A stretch of 64,000 nt of DNA, taken from the NCBI RefSeq assembly GCF_003122325.1, contig NZ_QFBC01000003.1:310001-374000 (forward strand), read 5' to 3'. Shown here one piece after another: positions 30,156-38,078 of the stretch (position 1 is the stretch's first letter; the number at the start of each line of letters is the position of its first letter). The stretch is from Rhizobium album (lineage in GTDB: Bacteria; Pseudomonadota; Alphaproteobacteria; Rhizobiales; Rhizobiaceae). The translations under genes were made by a program, and so were the position numbers. The notes beneath the pieces were generated by a model. That model made no database searches. It was not told the DNA's origin and saw nothing but the letters and a program-made list of their open reading frames with translations.

Positions 30156-31169
30156 ATGAAAGTCGCATCCGCCCTCCTGCTCGCCTCTGCCGCCCTCCTG
30201 TCTGCCGGCACGGCTCAGGCCCAAGCGCCCCAGGTCATCGTCTCGATCAAGCCGATCCATTCCCTGGTGGCGGCGATCATGAAAGGTGTCGGCGAACCCG
30301 GCCTGATCGTCGAGGGCGCCGCCTCGCCGCACACCTACAACATGAAACCCTCGAACGCGCAGAAGCTGCAGGATGCCGATGTGGTCTTCTGGGTCGGCCA
30401 CGGCCTCGAGGCCTTCCTCGACAAGCCGCTCGACGCGCTCGGCGGCGGTGCGACCGTCGTTGCGCTTGAAGACGCGCCCGGTCTGACCAAGCTGAAATTC
30501 CGCGAGGGCGGCGCCTTCGAGGCCCACGACCATGGTGAACATGAGGGCGAAGAAAGCCATGCACACGCAGGCGAGCACGCCCACGAGGACGGACATGCGC
30601 ACGAGGAAGGCCACGAGGAAGCCGGCGCGCATCATCACGAGGAAGGCGCGTTCGACATGCACCTCTGGCTCGATCCGGTGAATGCCAAGGCCATGGCCGA
30701 CGAGATCGAGAAGACGCTGGTCAAGGTCGATCCGGCCAATGCCGATACCTATGCCGCCAATGCCAAGGCGCTCGACGAAAAGCTCGATGCCCTGGACAAG
30801 GAACTTGCCGACACCGTCGCGCCGGTCAAGGACAAGCCGTTCATCGTCTTCCACGATGCCTATCAATATTTCGAGCATCGTTATCATGTGCGCGTCGCCG
30901 GCTCGATCACCGTCAGCCCGGAGAACATGCCGGGCGCCGAGCGCATCTCCGAGATCCACAAGAAGGTCGCCGACCTCGGCGCCACCTGCGTCTTCGCCGA
31001 ACCGCAGTTCGAGCCGAAGCTGATCAAGGTGGTGACGGAGGGGACCGCGGCCAAATCCGGCACGCTCGACCCCGAAGCCGCAACCCTCACCGAAGGCCCC
31101 GACCTCTATTTCGACCTGATGCGCGGCATCGCGACGTCGCTGAAGACCTGCCTGTCCGAAGCCAGTTGA
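30156..31169 (+). CDS. znuA: Zinc ABC transporter substrate-binding protein
   Basis: 337 aa with a signal peptide ending near residue 22 (AQAQ). A cluster A-I metal-binding protein that captures zinc in the periplasm. Predicted ligands include His59 (ASPHTY) and the histidines in DMHLWLDP and VFHDAYQYF. A long charged loop at residues ~124-161 contains about a dozen histidines (HDHGEHEGEESHAHAG and so on), the usual zinc-collecting loop of ZnuA. Divergent from znuC over two Zur-type palindromes, and followed by an intrinsic terminator. Confidence 0.95.
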   Translation: MKVASALLLASAALLSAGTAQAQAPQVIVSIKPIHSLVAAIMKGVGEPGLIVEGAASPHTYNMKPSNAQKLQDADVVFWVGHGLEAFLDKPLDALGGGATVVALEDAPGLTKLKFREGGAFEAHDHGEHEGEESHAHAGEHAHEDGHAHEEGHEEAGAHHHEEGAFDMHLWLDPVNAKAMADEIEKTLVKVDPANADTYAANAKALDEKLDALDKELADTVAPVKDKPFIVFHDAYQYFEHRYHVRVAGSITVSPENMPGAERISEIHKKVADLGATCVFAEPQFEPKLIKVVTEGTAAKSGTLDPEAATLTEGPDLYFDLMRGIATSLKTCLSEAS

Positions 31170-31211
31170 GGGTATTGGCGCAGGAGGGGGATGAGGGCTT
31201 TTCAATAAACC

Positions 31212-31236
31212 AAGGCGGGCACCTGTCCGCCTTTTT
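31212..31236 (+). terminator. Intrinsic terminator of znuA
   Basis: AAGGCGG, a loop, then CCGCC and TTTTT on the plus strand, about 43 bases after the znuA stop. It separates znuA from the GTPase gene, which has its own Zur-type palindrome. Confidence 0.85.
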
Positions 31237-31247
31237 CAGGCCATCAA

Positions 31248-31264
31248 ATGTAATAATATAACAT
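31248..31264. promoter_or_regulatory. Zur-type palindrome upstream of the COG0523 GTPase gene
   Basis: ATGTAATAATATAACAT, a near-perfect palindrome with one mismatched pair, closely like the boxes at 30093-30130. It ends 12 bases before the ATG of the GTPase gene, a position that would block transcription or its start. Confidence 0.7.
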
Positions 31265-31276
31265 AAAGGAACCACG

Positions 31277-32479
31277 ATGGAAAAACTTCCCGTGACCGTG
31301 CTTTCCGGCTTCCTCGGCGCCGGCAAGACGACCTTGCTCAACCATGTGCTTGCCAATCGTTCAGGCCTGCGCGTGGCGGTCATCGTCAACGACATGAGCG
31401 AGGTCAACATCGACGCGGCGCTTGTGCGCGACGGCGGCGCCAACCTGTCGCGCACCGACGAACAGCTGGTGGAGATGACCAACGGCTGTATCTGCTGTAC
31501 GCTGCGCGACGACCTGCTGAAGGAGGTTCGTCGCCTCGCGGAAGAAGGGCGCTTCGACTACCTGCTGATCGAATCGACGGGCATCGCCGAACCCCTGCCC
31601 GTTGCCGCCACCTTCGACTTTCGCGATGAAGACGGCCTCAGCCTCTCCGACGTGGCGCAGCTCGATACCATGGTGACGGTGGTCGATGCCGCCAACCTGC
31701 TGGCCGACTACGCTTCGGCCGATTTTTTGGCCGACCGCGGCGAAACCGCCGGCGACGGCGACAATCGCACCATCGTCGACCTGCTCGTCGAGCAGATCGA
31801 ATTCGCCGACGTGGTCATCCTCAACAAGATCGGCACGGCCACCGCTGACCAGCGCGACGCGGCGCGAAAAATCATCACCGGCCTCAATCCGGATGCACGG
31901 CTGATCGAGGCCGATTTCGGCCAGGTGGATTCGCGGGAGGTGCTCGGCACCGGCCGCTTCGACAGCCTCAAGGCGGAAACCCATCCGCTCTGGTACAAGG
32001 AACTGCACGGCTTTCACGACCACGTGCCGGAAACGGAGGAATACGGCATCCGCTCCTTCGTCTACCGAGCGCGAAGACCGTTCGATCCGATGAAATTCCA
32101 GAGTTTTCTCGATAGGAGCTGGCCCGGCGTCATCCGGGCGAAAGGCTTCTTCTGGCTCGCCACCCGGCCGCATCATGTCGGTGAGGTCAGCCAGGCGGGC
32201 GCGCTGGTGCGCACCGGGCGGATGGGCCTGTGGTGGGCTTCGGTGCCGCAGGAGCAGTGGCCCGACGATCCGGGCTTCTTGCGGGCGATCAGCCCCTATC
32301 TCGATCCGGTCTGGGGTGACCGTCGCCAGGAAATCGTCTTCATCGGCGCCGATCTGATGGATGAGCAACGCATCCGCGCCGATCTCGATGCATGTCTGGT
32401 CGGGGCGGATCGCTTCGCTCCCGATCTGTGGCGAAACCTGCCCGATCCCTTCGCAAGCTGGACGCGGCGCGCCGCATGA
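31277..32479 (+). CDS. CobW/COG0523 family GTPase, likely Zur-regulated zinc chaperone
   Basis: 400 aa. G1 loop GFLGAGKTT (residues 11-19), the metal-binding CxCC motif at residues 71-74 (GCICC), G3 area ESTGIAEP, and NKIG for guanine recognition. The C-terminal half is the CobW-C domain. This family includes YjiA, ZigA and ZNG1, which feed zinc to enzymes during shortage. CobW-type members in cobalt and B12 clusters are relatives, and cobalamin genes are in this window, but the Zur-type box directly upstream and znuA next door argue for a zinc role. Confidence 0.9.
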   Translation: MEKLPVTVLSGFLGAGKTTLLNHVLANRSGLRVAVIVNDMSEVNIDAALVRDGGANLSRTDEQLVEMTNGCICCTLRDDLLKEVRRLAEEGRFDYLLIESTGIAEPLPVAATFDFRDEDGLSLSDVAQLDTMVTVVDAANLLADYASADFLADRGETAGDGDNRTIVDLLVEQIEFADVVILNKIGTATADQRDAARKIITGLNPDARLIEADFGQVDSREVLGTGRFDSLKAETHPLWYKELHGFHDHVPETEEYGIRSFVYRARRPFDPMKFQSFLDRSWPGVIRAKGFFWLATRPHHVGEVSQAGALVRTGRMGLWWASVPQEQWPDDPGFLRAISPYLDPVWGDRRQEIVFIGADLMDEQRIRADLDACLVGADRFAPDLWRNLPDPFASWTRRAA

Positions 32480-32518
32480 AACCCGCCGCGGAAAAAACCG
32501 GCAGCACCTTTTCCTGTC

Positions 32519-32587
32519 TGCCCGCCGCCGCGCATGACGGCGGGCACGGCGAAGGCTGCGCGTGCGAGAAAAGGCCGCACGCGCAGC
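32519..32587. repeat. Two strong adjacent hairpins downstream of the GTPase gene
   Basis: The first is a 9-bp inverted repeat, TGCCCGCCG (32519-32527) with CGGCGGGCA (32538-32546). The second is a perfect 12-bp one, GCTGCGCGTGCG (32555-32566) with CGCACGCGCAGC (32576-32587), nine-base loop. Neither is followed by a T-run. They lie between convergent genes and may act as a bidirectional block, or be a palindromic repeat of the kind scattered in rhizobial genomes. Confidence 0.7.
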
Positions 32588-32731
32588 CGACCCCACCCGC
32601 TTCGCGCAATAATCTTGGTGGAAACCTCCGCCTTCAGACGGACAACGAGCGGCGGTAAAATCCGCGACAACTATTGCTGTTTGCGACAAAAGTTTGAGGG
32701 CGGACGGTGCCGCCTTCATGAAAGAAGCATA

Positions 32732-33052
32732 TTACCGCGCGGCGGCGATGCTCAGGATCAGACCGGTGGCGGCGCTGACCAGCAGGAAGTTGTTGTCGAT
32801 CTTGACCCACTGTTCGCCGCGGCGCGGTTCGCGCAGCTTGTAGCGCCGGAAGTCACGCGAATTGACGACGTGGCGCCGTTCGGCGCGGTTCAGCTTATGG
32901 CCCTTGGCCCAACGATTCCGTTCGACGACCTTCTTCTTGGTGATCGTCTTTTCGATCGTCACGTGACGGCCGGGCTTGTGCTGGTCGGCGGAAGCCGCCA
33001 CGGGCGCTGCCAGGAACGATGCGGCGAGCAGGACGGCAAAGAGCTTTTTCAT
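32732..33052 (-). CDS. RcnB-like periplasmic protein
   Basis: 106 aa with a signal peptide (LFAVLLAASFLAAPVAASAD). The short mature part is basic and ends with a hydrophobic segment after the motif RRYKLREPRRGEQWVKIDNNFLLVSAATG, the RcnB family signature (RYxLPxPPxGxxWVRxxxxxxLV). RcnB in E. coli modulates nickel/cobalt homeostasis; rhizobial members are many and undefined. It lies convergent with the zinc GTPase gene. Confidence 0.85.
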   Translation of the reverse strand: MKKLFAVLLAASFLAAPVAASADQHKPGRHVTIEKTITKKKVVERNRWAKGHKLNRAERRHVVNSRDFRRYKLREPRRGEQWVKIDNNFLLVSAATGLILSIAAAR

Positions 33053-33177
33053 CGGGGTTCTCCTTTGTTGATGCCCCGAAACTACGCCCCGGAAAATGAA
33101 CCGTATATGAAGATCGAAATTACAATTTCGTAACGTTTCCCTTTGCTTGCTAGCATATCTTAAAAATTAGATTTCAC

Positions 33178-34794
33178 TCAAATACTAAGGTTATCATAAC
33201 AAAACCAGTCGAAATCCGCCGCTTTGCCACGCCCCGATGTATCGAAGGCAAACAGGCCGGCGAAGGCGCCGGTGAATGACCCGTGCTCGCCGCGGCCCCC
33301 CTCGTCGGAGATGATGCCGGCATCGAGAACCGGGCCGAGCGGCTGCCAGGCGCCCATGCCTTCCACCTGCCAGAAGAACTGCAGATCGTTGCCGCGCACC
33401 TCCATGGACAATTGCACGCGACCTTCGGACGGAACCGCCACGCCGCTTCCCGCCGGGAAACTCAGCCGCCCATCAGGATAATCGCCGTTGCAGGAGAGGA
33501 TCGTGACGCAGCGGCCGAGCTTTTCGTGCAGCGTCATTGCGACGGCATGGAATTTATAGCGATTGTAATAATGCGTCAGGCCGGCGACCTGCTGATAGGT
33601 TTCCGGCTGGAACTCTACCACCGTCTCGGCGCGGAAATCATGATGCTCCTGCCGACGGGCGACGAGCGCCTGCTCGAACCACGAGCCGATGCTTTCCCGC
33701 CCGAACAGGCGCAGATGGCCGGGTCGCGCCCCCAGGCTGAACAGCCTCTGCCATTCCGGCGTACGCAGCCACTGGAAATCGAGCGGCAAGACGTCACTAT
33801 CGAAACCGTATTCGCTGCGCCGGGGTTGTAGCAAAGGCTCGACCGTCGTCGGCGCCGGCACTTCGACCGACGGCACCGGTCCGCCCTCGGCAAGATAGAG
33901 CCAGCCGTCTTCCTTCCAAACACACTTCTGGATGGCCGTCTCGCGCCCCAGCGTGCAGCGGCGATGCGGTGGCAGTGGTCGCCCGGTCAGATGGGTGTGG
34001 TAAGGTGTGCCGTCGGGCGTCTCGACATACTGGCCGTGTCCGGCCCGCTGCAGCGGCGAATCGGGGTGGTCCTTGGCGGTGATCAGATAGCGGTCTGGAT
34101 GCAGGTCGTAGGGGCCGGCGATATCGCGCGACCGGGCCATGGTCACTGCGTGGTCGTAGCCGGTGCCGCCCTCGGCAGTCGTCAGGTAGTACCAGCCGTT
34201 CTTGCGAAAAAGATGCGGTGCCTCGACAAGGCCGAGCGCGGTGCCCGGGAAGATGTTGGTGATCGGGCGTTTCAGCGCCTGGGTTGCTGCATCCCACTCC
34301 TGCAGCAGGATGCCGTCGAAGGCGGTATGGGCCGCACCGCTGTGCACCTCGTCGCGGTGGTTCCACTGTATGTTGACGAACCACTTCCGGCCGTCCTCGT
34401 CGTGAAACAGCGACGGATCGAAACCCGACGAATTGACATAGACCGGATCGGACCATTCGCCCAAGACGGTCGGCGCGGTGACGATGTAGTTATGCGCGTC
34501 CTTGAAGCTGCCGTCGAAACGCTTGACGTCGGTATAGACAAGCCAGAACTGGCCGTCGGCATAAGACAGGCACGGCGCCCAGACGCCGCAGCTGTCCGGA
34601 TTGCCGCGCATGTCGAGCTGCGCCTTGCGCTCCAGTGGCCGGCGCACCAGCGTCCAGTTGACGAGATCGCGGGAGTGGTGGATCTGCACGCCGGGATACC
34701 ACTCGAAGGTCGAGGTGGCGATGTAATAATCCTCGCCGACGCGGCAGATCGACGGGTCCGGATTGAAGCCCGGCAGGACGGGGTTGCGGATCAT
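33178..34794 (-). CDS. Glycoside hydrolase family 43 (beta-xylosidase/arabinofuranosidase type)
   Basis: 538 aa from ATG 34794 with GGGAGGAAACC upstream. The N-terminal five-bladed propeller starts NPVLPGFNPDPSICRVGEDYY, typical of GH43 subfamily 11 with the catalytic base aspartate in FNPDPS; GFDPSLFHDEDG carries the modulating aspartate, and the acid glutamate is in VEAPHLFRKNGWYYL. The C-terminal ~200 residues are a beta-sandwich. No signal peptide, so it acts inside the cell on oligomers brought in by the ABC transporter upstream. Last gene of the sugar operon. Confidence 0.92.
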   Translation of the reverse strand: MIRNPVLPGFNPDPSICRVGEDYYIATSTFEWYPGVQIHHSRDLVNWTLVRRPLERKAQLDMRGNPDSCGVWAPCLSYADGQFWLVYTDVKRFDGSFKDAHNYIVTAPTVLGEWSDPVYVNSSGFDPSLFHDEDGRKWFVNIQWNHRDEVHSGAAHTAFDGILLQEWDAATQALKRPITNIFPGTALGLVEAPHLFRKNGWYYLTTAEGGTGYDHAVTMARSRDIAGPYDLHPDRYLITAKDHPDSPLQRAGHGQYVETPDGTPYHTHLTGRPLPPHRRCTLGRETAIQKCVWKEDGWLYLAEGGPVPSVEVPAPTTVEPLLQPRRSEYGFDSDVLPLDFQWLRTPEWQRLFSLGARPGHLRLFGRESIGSWFEQALVARRQEHHDFRAETVVEFQPETYQQVAGLTHYYNRYKFHAVAMTLHEKLGRCVTILSCNGDYPDGRLSFPAGSGVAVPSEGRVQLSMEVRGNDLQFFWQVEGMGAWQPLGPVLDAGIISDEGGRGEHGSFTGAFAGLFAFDTSGRGKAADFDWFCYDNLSI

Positions 34795-34905
34795 GGTTTC
34801 CTCCCAGATGTATCTTTGCCGGTTTCGGCGTGGGGCGGCTCCTCACCCCAGCTCTTTCCCCGCAGGCAGCATGGCTATCGCATATGAATGAGAGGGTGCC
34901 ACCTG

Positions 34906-34932
34906 CCCCTTCTCCCCGCTGGGGAGAAGGGG
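34906..34932. repeat. Intergenic palindromic repeat
   Basis: A perfect 12-bp inverted repeat, CCCCTTCTCCCC-gct-GGGGAGAAGGGG, in the gap between the aldo/keto reductase and GH43 genes. The preceding ~60 bases contain CCTCACCCC and TTCCCCGCAGGC, which look like the second element at 40573-40640. Such elements are widely repeated in rhizobial intergenic DNA. Confidence 0.7.
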
Positions 34933-34944
34933 AAAAAGGCGACA

Positions 34945-35976
34945 TCACTCCAGCTCGGCCGACTTGGTCCAGAGGTTGATGTCGGCCTCGCGGGCGTAGA
35001 GATCGATTTCCTGCAGCTCCTCGGCGGTGAATTCGGCATTGTCGAGCGCCTTGACGCAATCGACGATCTGCGAGGCGCGGCTGGCGCCGATCAGGGCGGA
35101 GGTGACGCGGCCGCCGCGCAGAACCCAGGCGATGGCCAGCTGCGCCAGCGTCTGGCCGCGGCGTTCGGCGATGTCGTTGAGCTTGCGGATATTGTCTATG
35201 ATCGACGGGCGGATGAAATCGCGCTTGAGGAAATGGTTCTGGGCCGCCCGGCTGTCATCCGGGATGCCACCGAGATATTTCGTCGTCAGCATGCCCTGCG
35301 CCAGCGGCGAGAAGACGATAGAGCCCATGCCGACCTCGTCCAGCGTGTCGAGCAGTTTGTCGTCCTCGACCCAGCGGTTGAGCATGGAATAGCTCGGCTG
35401 GTGGATGAGGCAGGGCGTGCCGAGATCCTTCAGGATCGCCGCCGCCTCGCGGGTGCGCTGCGAGTTATAGGAGGAGATGCCGACATACATCGCCCGGCCG
35501 GAGCGGACGATATGATCGAGTGCCCCGCAGGTTTCCTCCAGCGGCGTATCCGGGTCGAAGCGGTGCGAATAGAAGATGTCGACGTAATCCAGCCCCAGCC
35601 GCTTCAGGCTCTGGTCACAGGAGGCGATCAGGTATTTGCGGCTGCCCCATTCGCCGTAGGGACCCGGCCACATGTCGTAACCGGCCTTGGACGAGATGAT
35701 CAGCTCGTCGCGCAGGCCGGAAAACTCCGTGCGCAGGATGTCGCCGAAGGCGGTTTCGGCACTGCCGGGCGGCGGGCCGTAATTGTTGGCAAGGTCGAAA
35801 TGGGTGATGCCGAGATCGAAAGCGGTGCGGCACATGTCGAGCTTGCGCTCGTGCGGCGTGTCTTCGCCGAAATTGTGCCAGAGCCCCAGAGAGATCGCCG
35901 GCAGCTTCAGCCCCGACCGGCCGGTGCGATTGTATTTCATCTTCGAATAGCGGTCCGTCGCCGGTGTCCAGGCCAT
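34945..35976 (-). CDS. Aldo/keto reductase (YghZ / L-glyceraldehyde 3-phosphate reductase type)
   Basis: 343 aa. NADPH-binding TIM barrel with FDLANNYGPPPGSAE near residue 61, catalytic Asp/Tyr region there, KAGYDMWPGPYGEWGSRKYL and the C-terminal SALIGASRASQIVD cofactor loop. The long loop around MWPGPYGEWGS marks the YghZ (AKR14) group. Within this operon it could reduce a sugar aldehyde produced during degradation of the imported oligosaccharide. Confidence 0.9.
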   Translation of the reverse strand: MAWTPATDRYSKMKYNRTGRSGLKLPAISLGLWHNFGEDTPHERKLDMCRTAFDLGITHFDLANNYGPPPGSAETAFGDILRTEFSGLRDELIISSKAGYDMWPGPYGEWGSRKYLIASCDQSLKRLGLDYVDIFYSHRFDPDTPLEETCGALDHIVRSGRAMYVGISSYNSQRTREAAAILKDLGTPCLIHQPSYSMLNRWVEDDKLLDTLDEVGMGSIVFSPLAQGMLTTKYLGGIPDDSRAAQNHFLKRDFIRPSIIDNIRKLNDIAERRGQTLAQLAIAWVLRGGRVTSALIGASRASQIVDCVKALDNAEFTAEELQEIDLYAREADINLWTKSAELE

Positions 35977-36044
35977 GATATAATTCCTTTGAGAAAAAGC
36001 GCGCGGGCCAAAAAAGCCCGCGCGGACAATAGACCCTCAATCGA

Positions 36045-37178
36045 TTACCGCAAGAGCGCCTTCGCCTCTTCGATGCCGAGGGCGGCCGGCTGGGTGCAGG
36101 TCGTGCTCAGATCGATGAAGCGGCGCTCCTCGCCGGACTTGAGGATCGAGGTCATCACGTCGACGCCGTGCAGCGTGCGCTCCAGCGAGCAACGCGCGTC
36201 GCGCCCGTCGATCAGCGCCATGGCCATGTCGGCAAGGCCGGCGGTGCGGTAGTTGGCCATCATGCCCTGCGGATGCTGCTGGTTCTCCACCGAGAAGGGA
36301 TGCGCCCAGGCCTCCAGCGTCCTGATCTCCTTGTCACGGCCGCTGACCTCGACAGTGCCGCCGAAAAAGTTCGGATCGGGAACGTAGAGCGAGCCTTCCG
36401 TGCCGTAGAGCTCCATGTTCGCATGGCGGTGCGACCAGACGTCCCAGCTTGCCGACAGCGTCACCGTCGCACCGCTGACGAATTCCAGCAGCGCCTGGAT
36501 CGTCGTCGGCGTCTTGACCTCGATGATCTCGCCGGTGCGCGGCTTGCTGGTGATGGTGCGGGTTGTGTTGGCCATCGAGGTCATGGCGCCGACCCGCTTC
36601 ACCGGACCGATGAGGTTGATGAGGTTGGCGATGTAATAAGGCCCCATGTCGAGGATCGGACCACCGCCGGGCAGGAAGAAGAAGTCCGGGTTGGGATGCC
36701 AGCTTTCCATGCCCGGTCCCATGACGTAGCAGGCGCCGGAGGTGATGCGGCCGATGCCGCCCTCATCGACATATTTGCGGGCAAGCTGATGCGCCCCGCC
36801 AAGGAAGGTGTCTGGCGCGCAGCCGACCGAGAGGTTTTTCTCGCGGGCAATGCGATGCAGCTCCTCGCCCTGCTCCAGCGTCAGCACCAGCGGCTTTTCG
36901 GAATAGACGTGCTTGCCGGCTTCGAGAATGCTCTTCGAAACGGAATAATGCGCATCCGGGATCGTCAGGTTGACGACGAGATCGATCTCGTCATTGGCGA
37001 GAAGCTCATCGATCGTCTGGGCCTTGACGTTGAACTCTTCGGCGCGCGCCTGGGCCGCATTGACGTTGAGGTCGGCGCAGGCGCGCACCTCGATCCCCTT
37101 GAAGAGCGGCGCGAGCGAAAAATAGGTGGTGGAAATATTGCCGCATCCGATGATGCCGACGCCAAGTTCTTTTGCCAT
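36045..37178 (-). CDS. Gfo/Idh/MocA family oxidoreductase
   Basis: 377 aa. Rossmann fold at the N-terminus (VGIIGCGNISTTYF), then the family markers NLTIPDAHYSVSKSILEAGKHVYSEKPL and GGGPILDMGPYYIANLINLIG with the conserved lysine and histidine-type residues of the active site. NAD(P)-dependent dehydrogenation of a sugar or cyclitol is expected. It lies in the LacI-controlled operon with a sugar phosphate isomerase-like gene 13 bases upstream; the pair commonly works together on inositols or unusual hexoses. Confidence 0.9.
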   Translation of the reverse strand: MAKELGVGIIGCGNISTTYFSLAPLFKGIEVRACADLNVNAAQARAEEFNVKAQTIDELLANDEIDLVVNLTIPDAHYSVSKSILEAGKHVYSEKPLVLTLEQGEELHRIAREKNLSVGCAPDTFLGGAHQLARKYVDEGGIGRITSGACYVMGPGMESWHPNPDFFFLPGGGPILDMGPYYIANLINLIGPVKRVGAMTSMANTTRTITSKPRTGEIIEVKTPTTIQALLEFVSGATVTLSASWDVWSHRHANMELYGTEGSLYVPDPNFFGGTVEVSGRDKEIRTLEAWAHPFSVENQQHPQGMMANYRTAGLADMAMALIDGRDARCSLERTLHGVDVMTSILKSGEERRFIDLSTTCTQPAALGIEEAKALLR

Positions 37179-37190
37179 GGGAAAGTCCGT

Positions 37191-37952
37191 TCAGTAGGTC
37201 TTGAAGGAGGCGATCGAGCGACTGGCAAGCCGGTCGAGATCGCTCGGATTGTCATGCTCGACGATGAAGTGGCGGGTCGGGGTGTTGCGCAGCAGCGGCA
37301 CCAGTCTGTCCCAGGCAACCGTGCCGTGGCCGACGTCGGCCCAGCCGTCCTCGTCGGCATTCTCGCCGGCCGGCGCGATATCCTTGACGTGCACCGAGGT
37401 GATGCGCGGGCCGTATTTCTCGATCCACATGAGCGGGTCGGCGCCGCCGCGGATCACCCAGGCGATATCCGCTTCCCAGCTCAGCCGCGGCCCGCCGGCC
37501 AGGATCTGGTCCATCGGCATCGAGCCGTCTTCCAGCGCGAAGAACTCGAAATCGTGATTGTGCCAGCCGAAATCGAAGCCGGCATCGAGGAACGGCTGGC
37601 CGGCCTTCTGCAGGCGTGCGCCAAAATCGAACCAGCCCTGGATGCCGGACGGACGAAGCTCGGGCACGATATAGGGGCAATAGACGGATTCCATGCCGAG
37701 CGTCCGGGCGATGGACACTGCCTTCTGCGGGTCCTGTTCGAGCAGGTCGAGGCCGAAATGGCCGGTGGGCATGGTCAGGCCGTTGCGGTCGAGATCGGCC
37801 TTGAGCGCATCCAGCGCGGTCTGGTCGAGATCGCTGTAAATACCGCCGAAACCTTCGACTTCGGTGTAGCCGGCCCTGGCAAGCGTCGCGAACACGTCGG
37901 AAAGCGGCGGATAGTTGCGGGCGCTGTAGAGCTGGAAGCTGAGCTTGGTCAT
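37191..37952 (-). CDS. Sugar phosphate isomerase/epimerase family protein (xylose isomerase-like TIM barrel)
   Basis: 253 aa. AP endonuclease-2-like barrel: FATLARAGYTEVEGFGGIY near the start, HNHDFEF, ADIAWVIRGG and TSVHVKDI provide the usual His/Glu/Asp metal ligands. The substrate cannot be told from sequence; with a Gfo/Idh enzyme next door a two-step keto-sugar pathway is likely. Twelve bases separate it from the Gfo/Idh gene. Confidence 0.88.
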   Translation of the reverse strand: MTKLSFQLYSARNYPPLSDVFATLARAGYTEVEGFGGIYSDLDQTALDALKADLDRNGLTMPTGHFGLDLLEQDPQKAVSIARTLGMESVYCPYIVPELRPSGIQGWFDFGARLQKAGQPFLDAGFDFGWHNHDFEFFALEDGSMPMDQILAGGPRLSWEADIAWVIRGGADPLMWIEKYGPRITSVHVKDIAPAGENADEDGWADVGHGTVAWDRLVPLLRNTPTRHFIVEHDNPSDLDRLASRSIASFKTY

Positions 37953-38078
37953 ATCGGGTCTCCTCCTGTTGGCCCTTCGGCCTGTTTGTGACGCGGCGCT
38001 TGGGAGGCGCCTTGCCTTGTCAATGATGCCGGAACCCTCTCCGGCCGGGCCGCACCGAAGAGTGCGGCGTCAGGATTT

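Noticed and set aside
36168..37991. 607-codon plus-strand frame over the Gfo/Idh and isomerase genes
   Set aside because: It is antisense to two clear family members and has no ribosome site or known domain.
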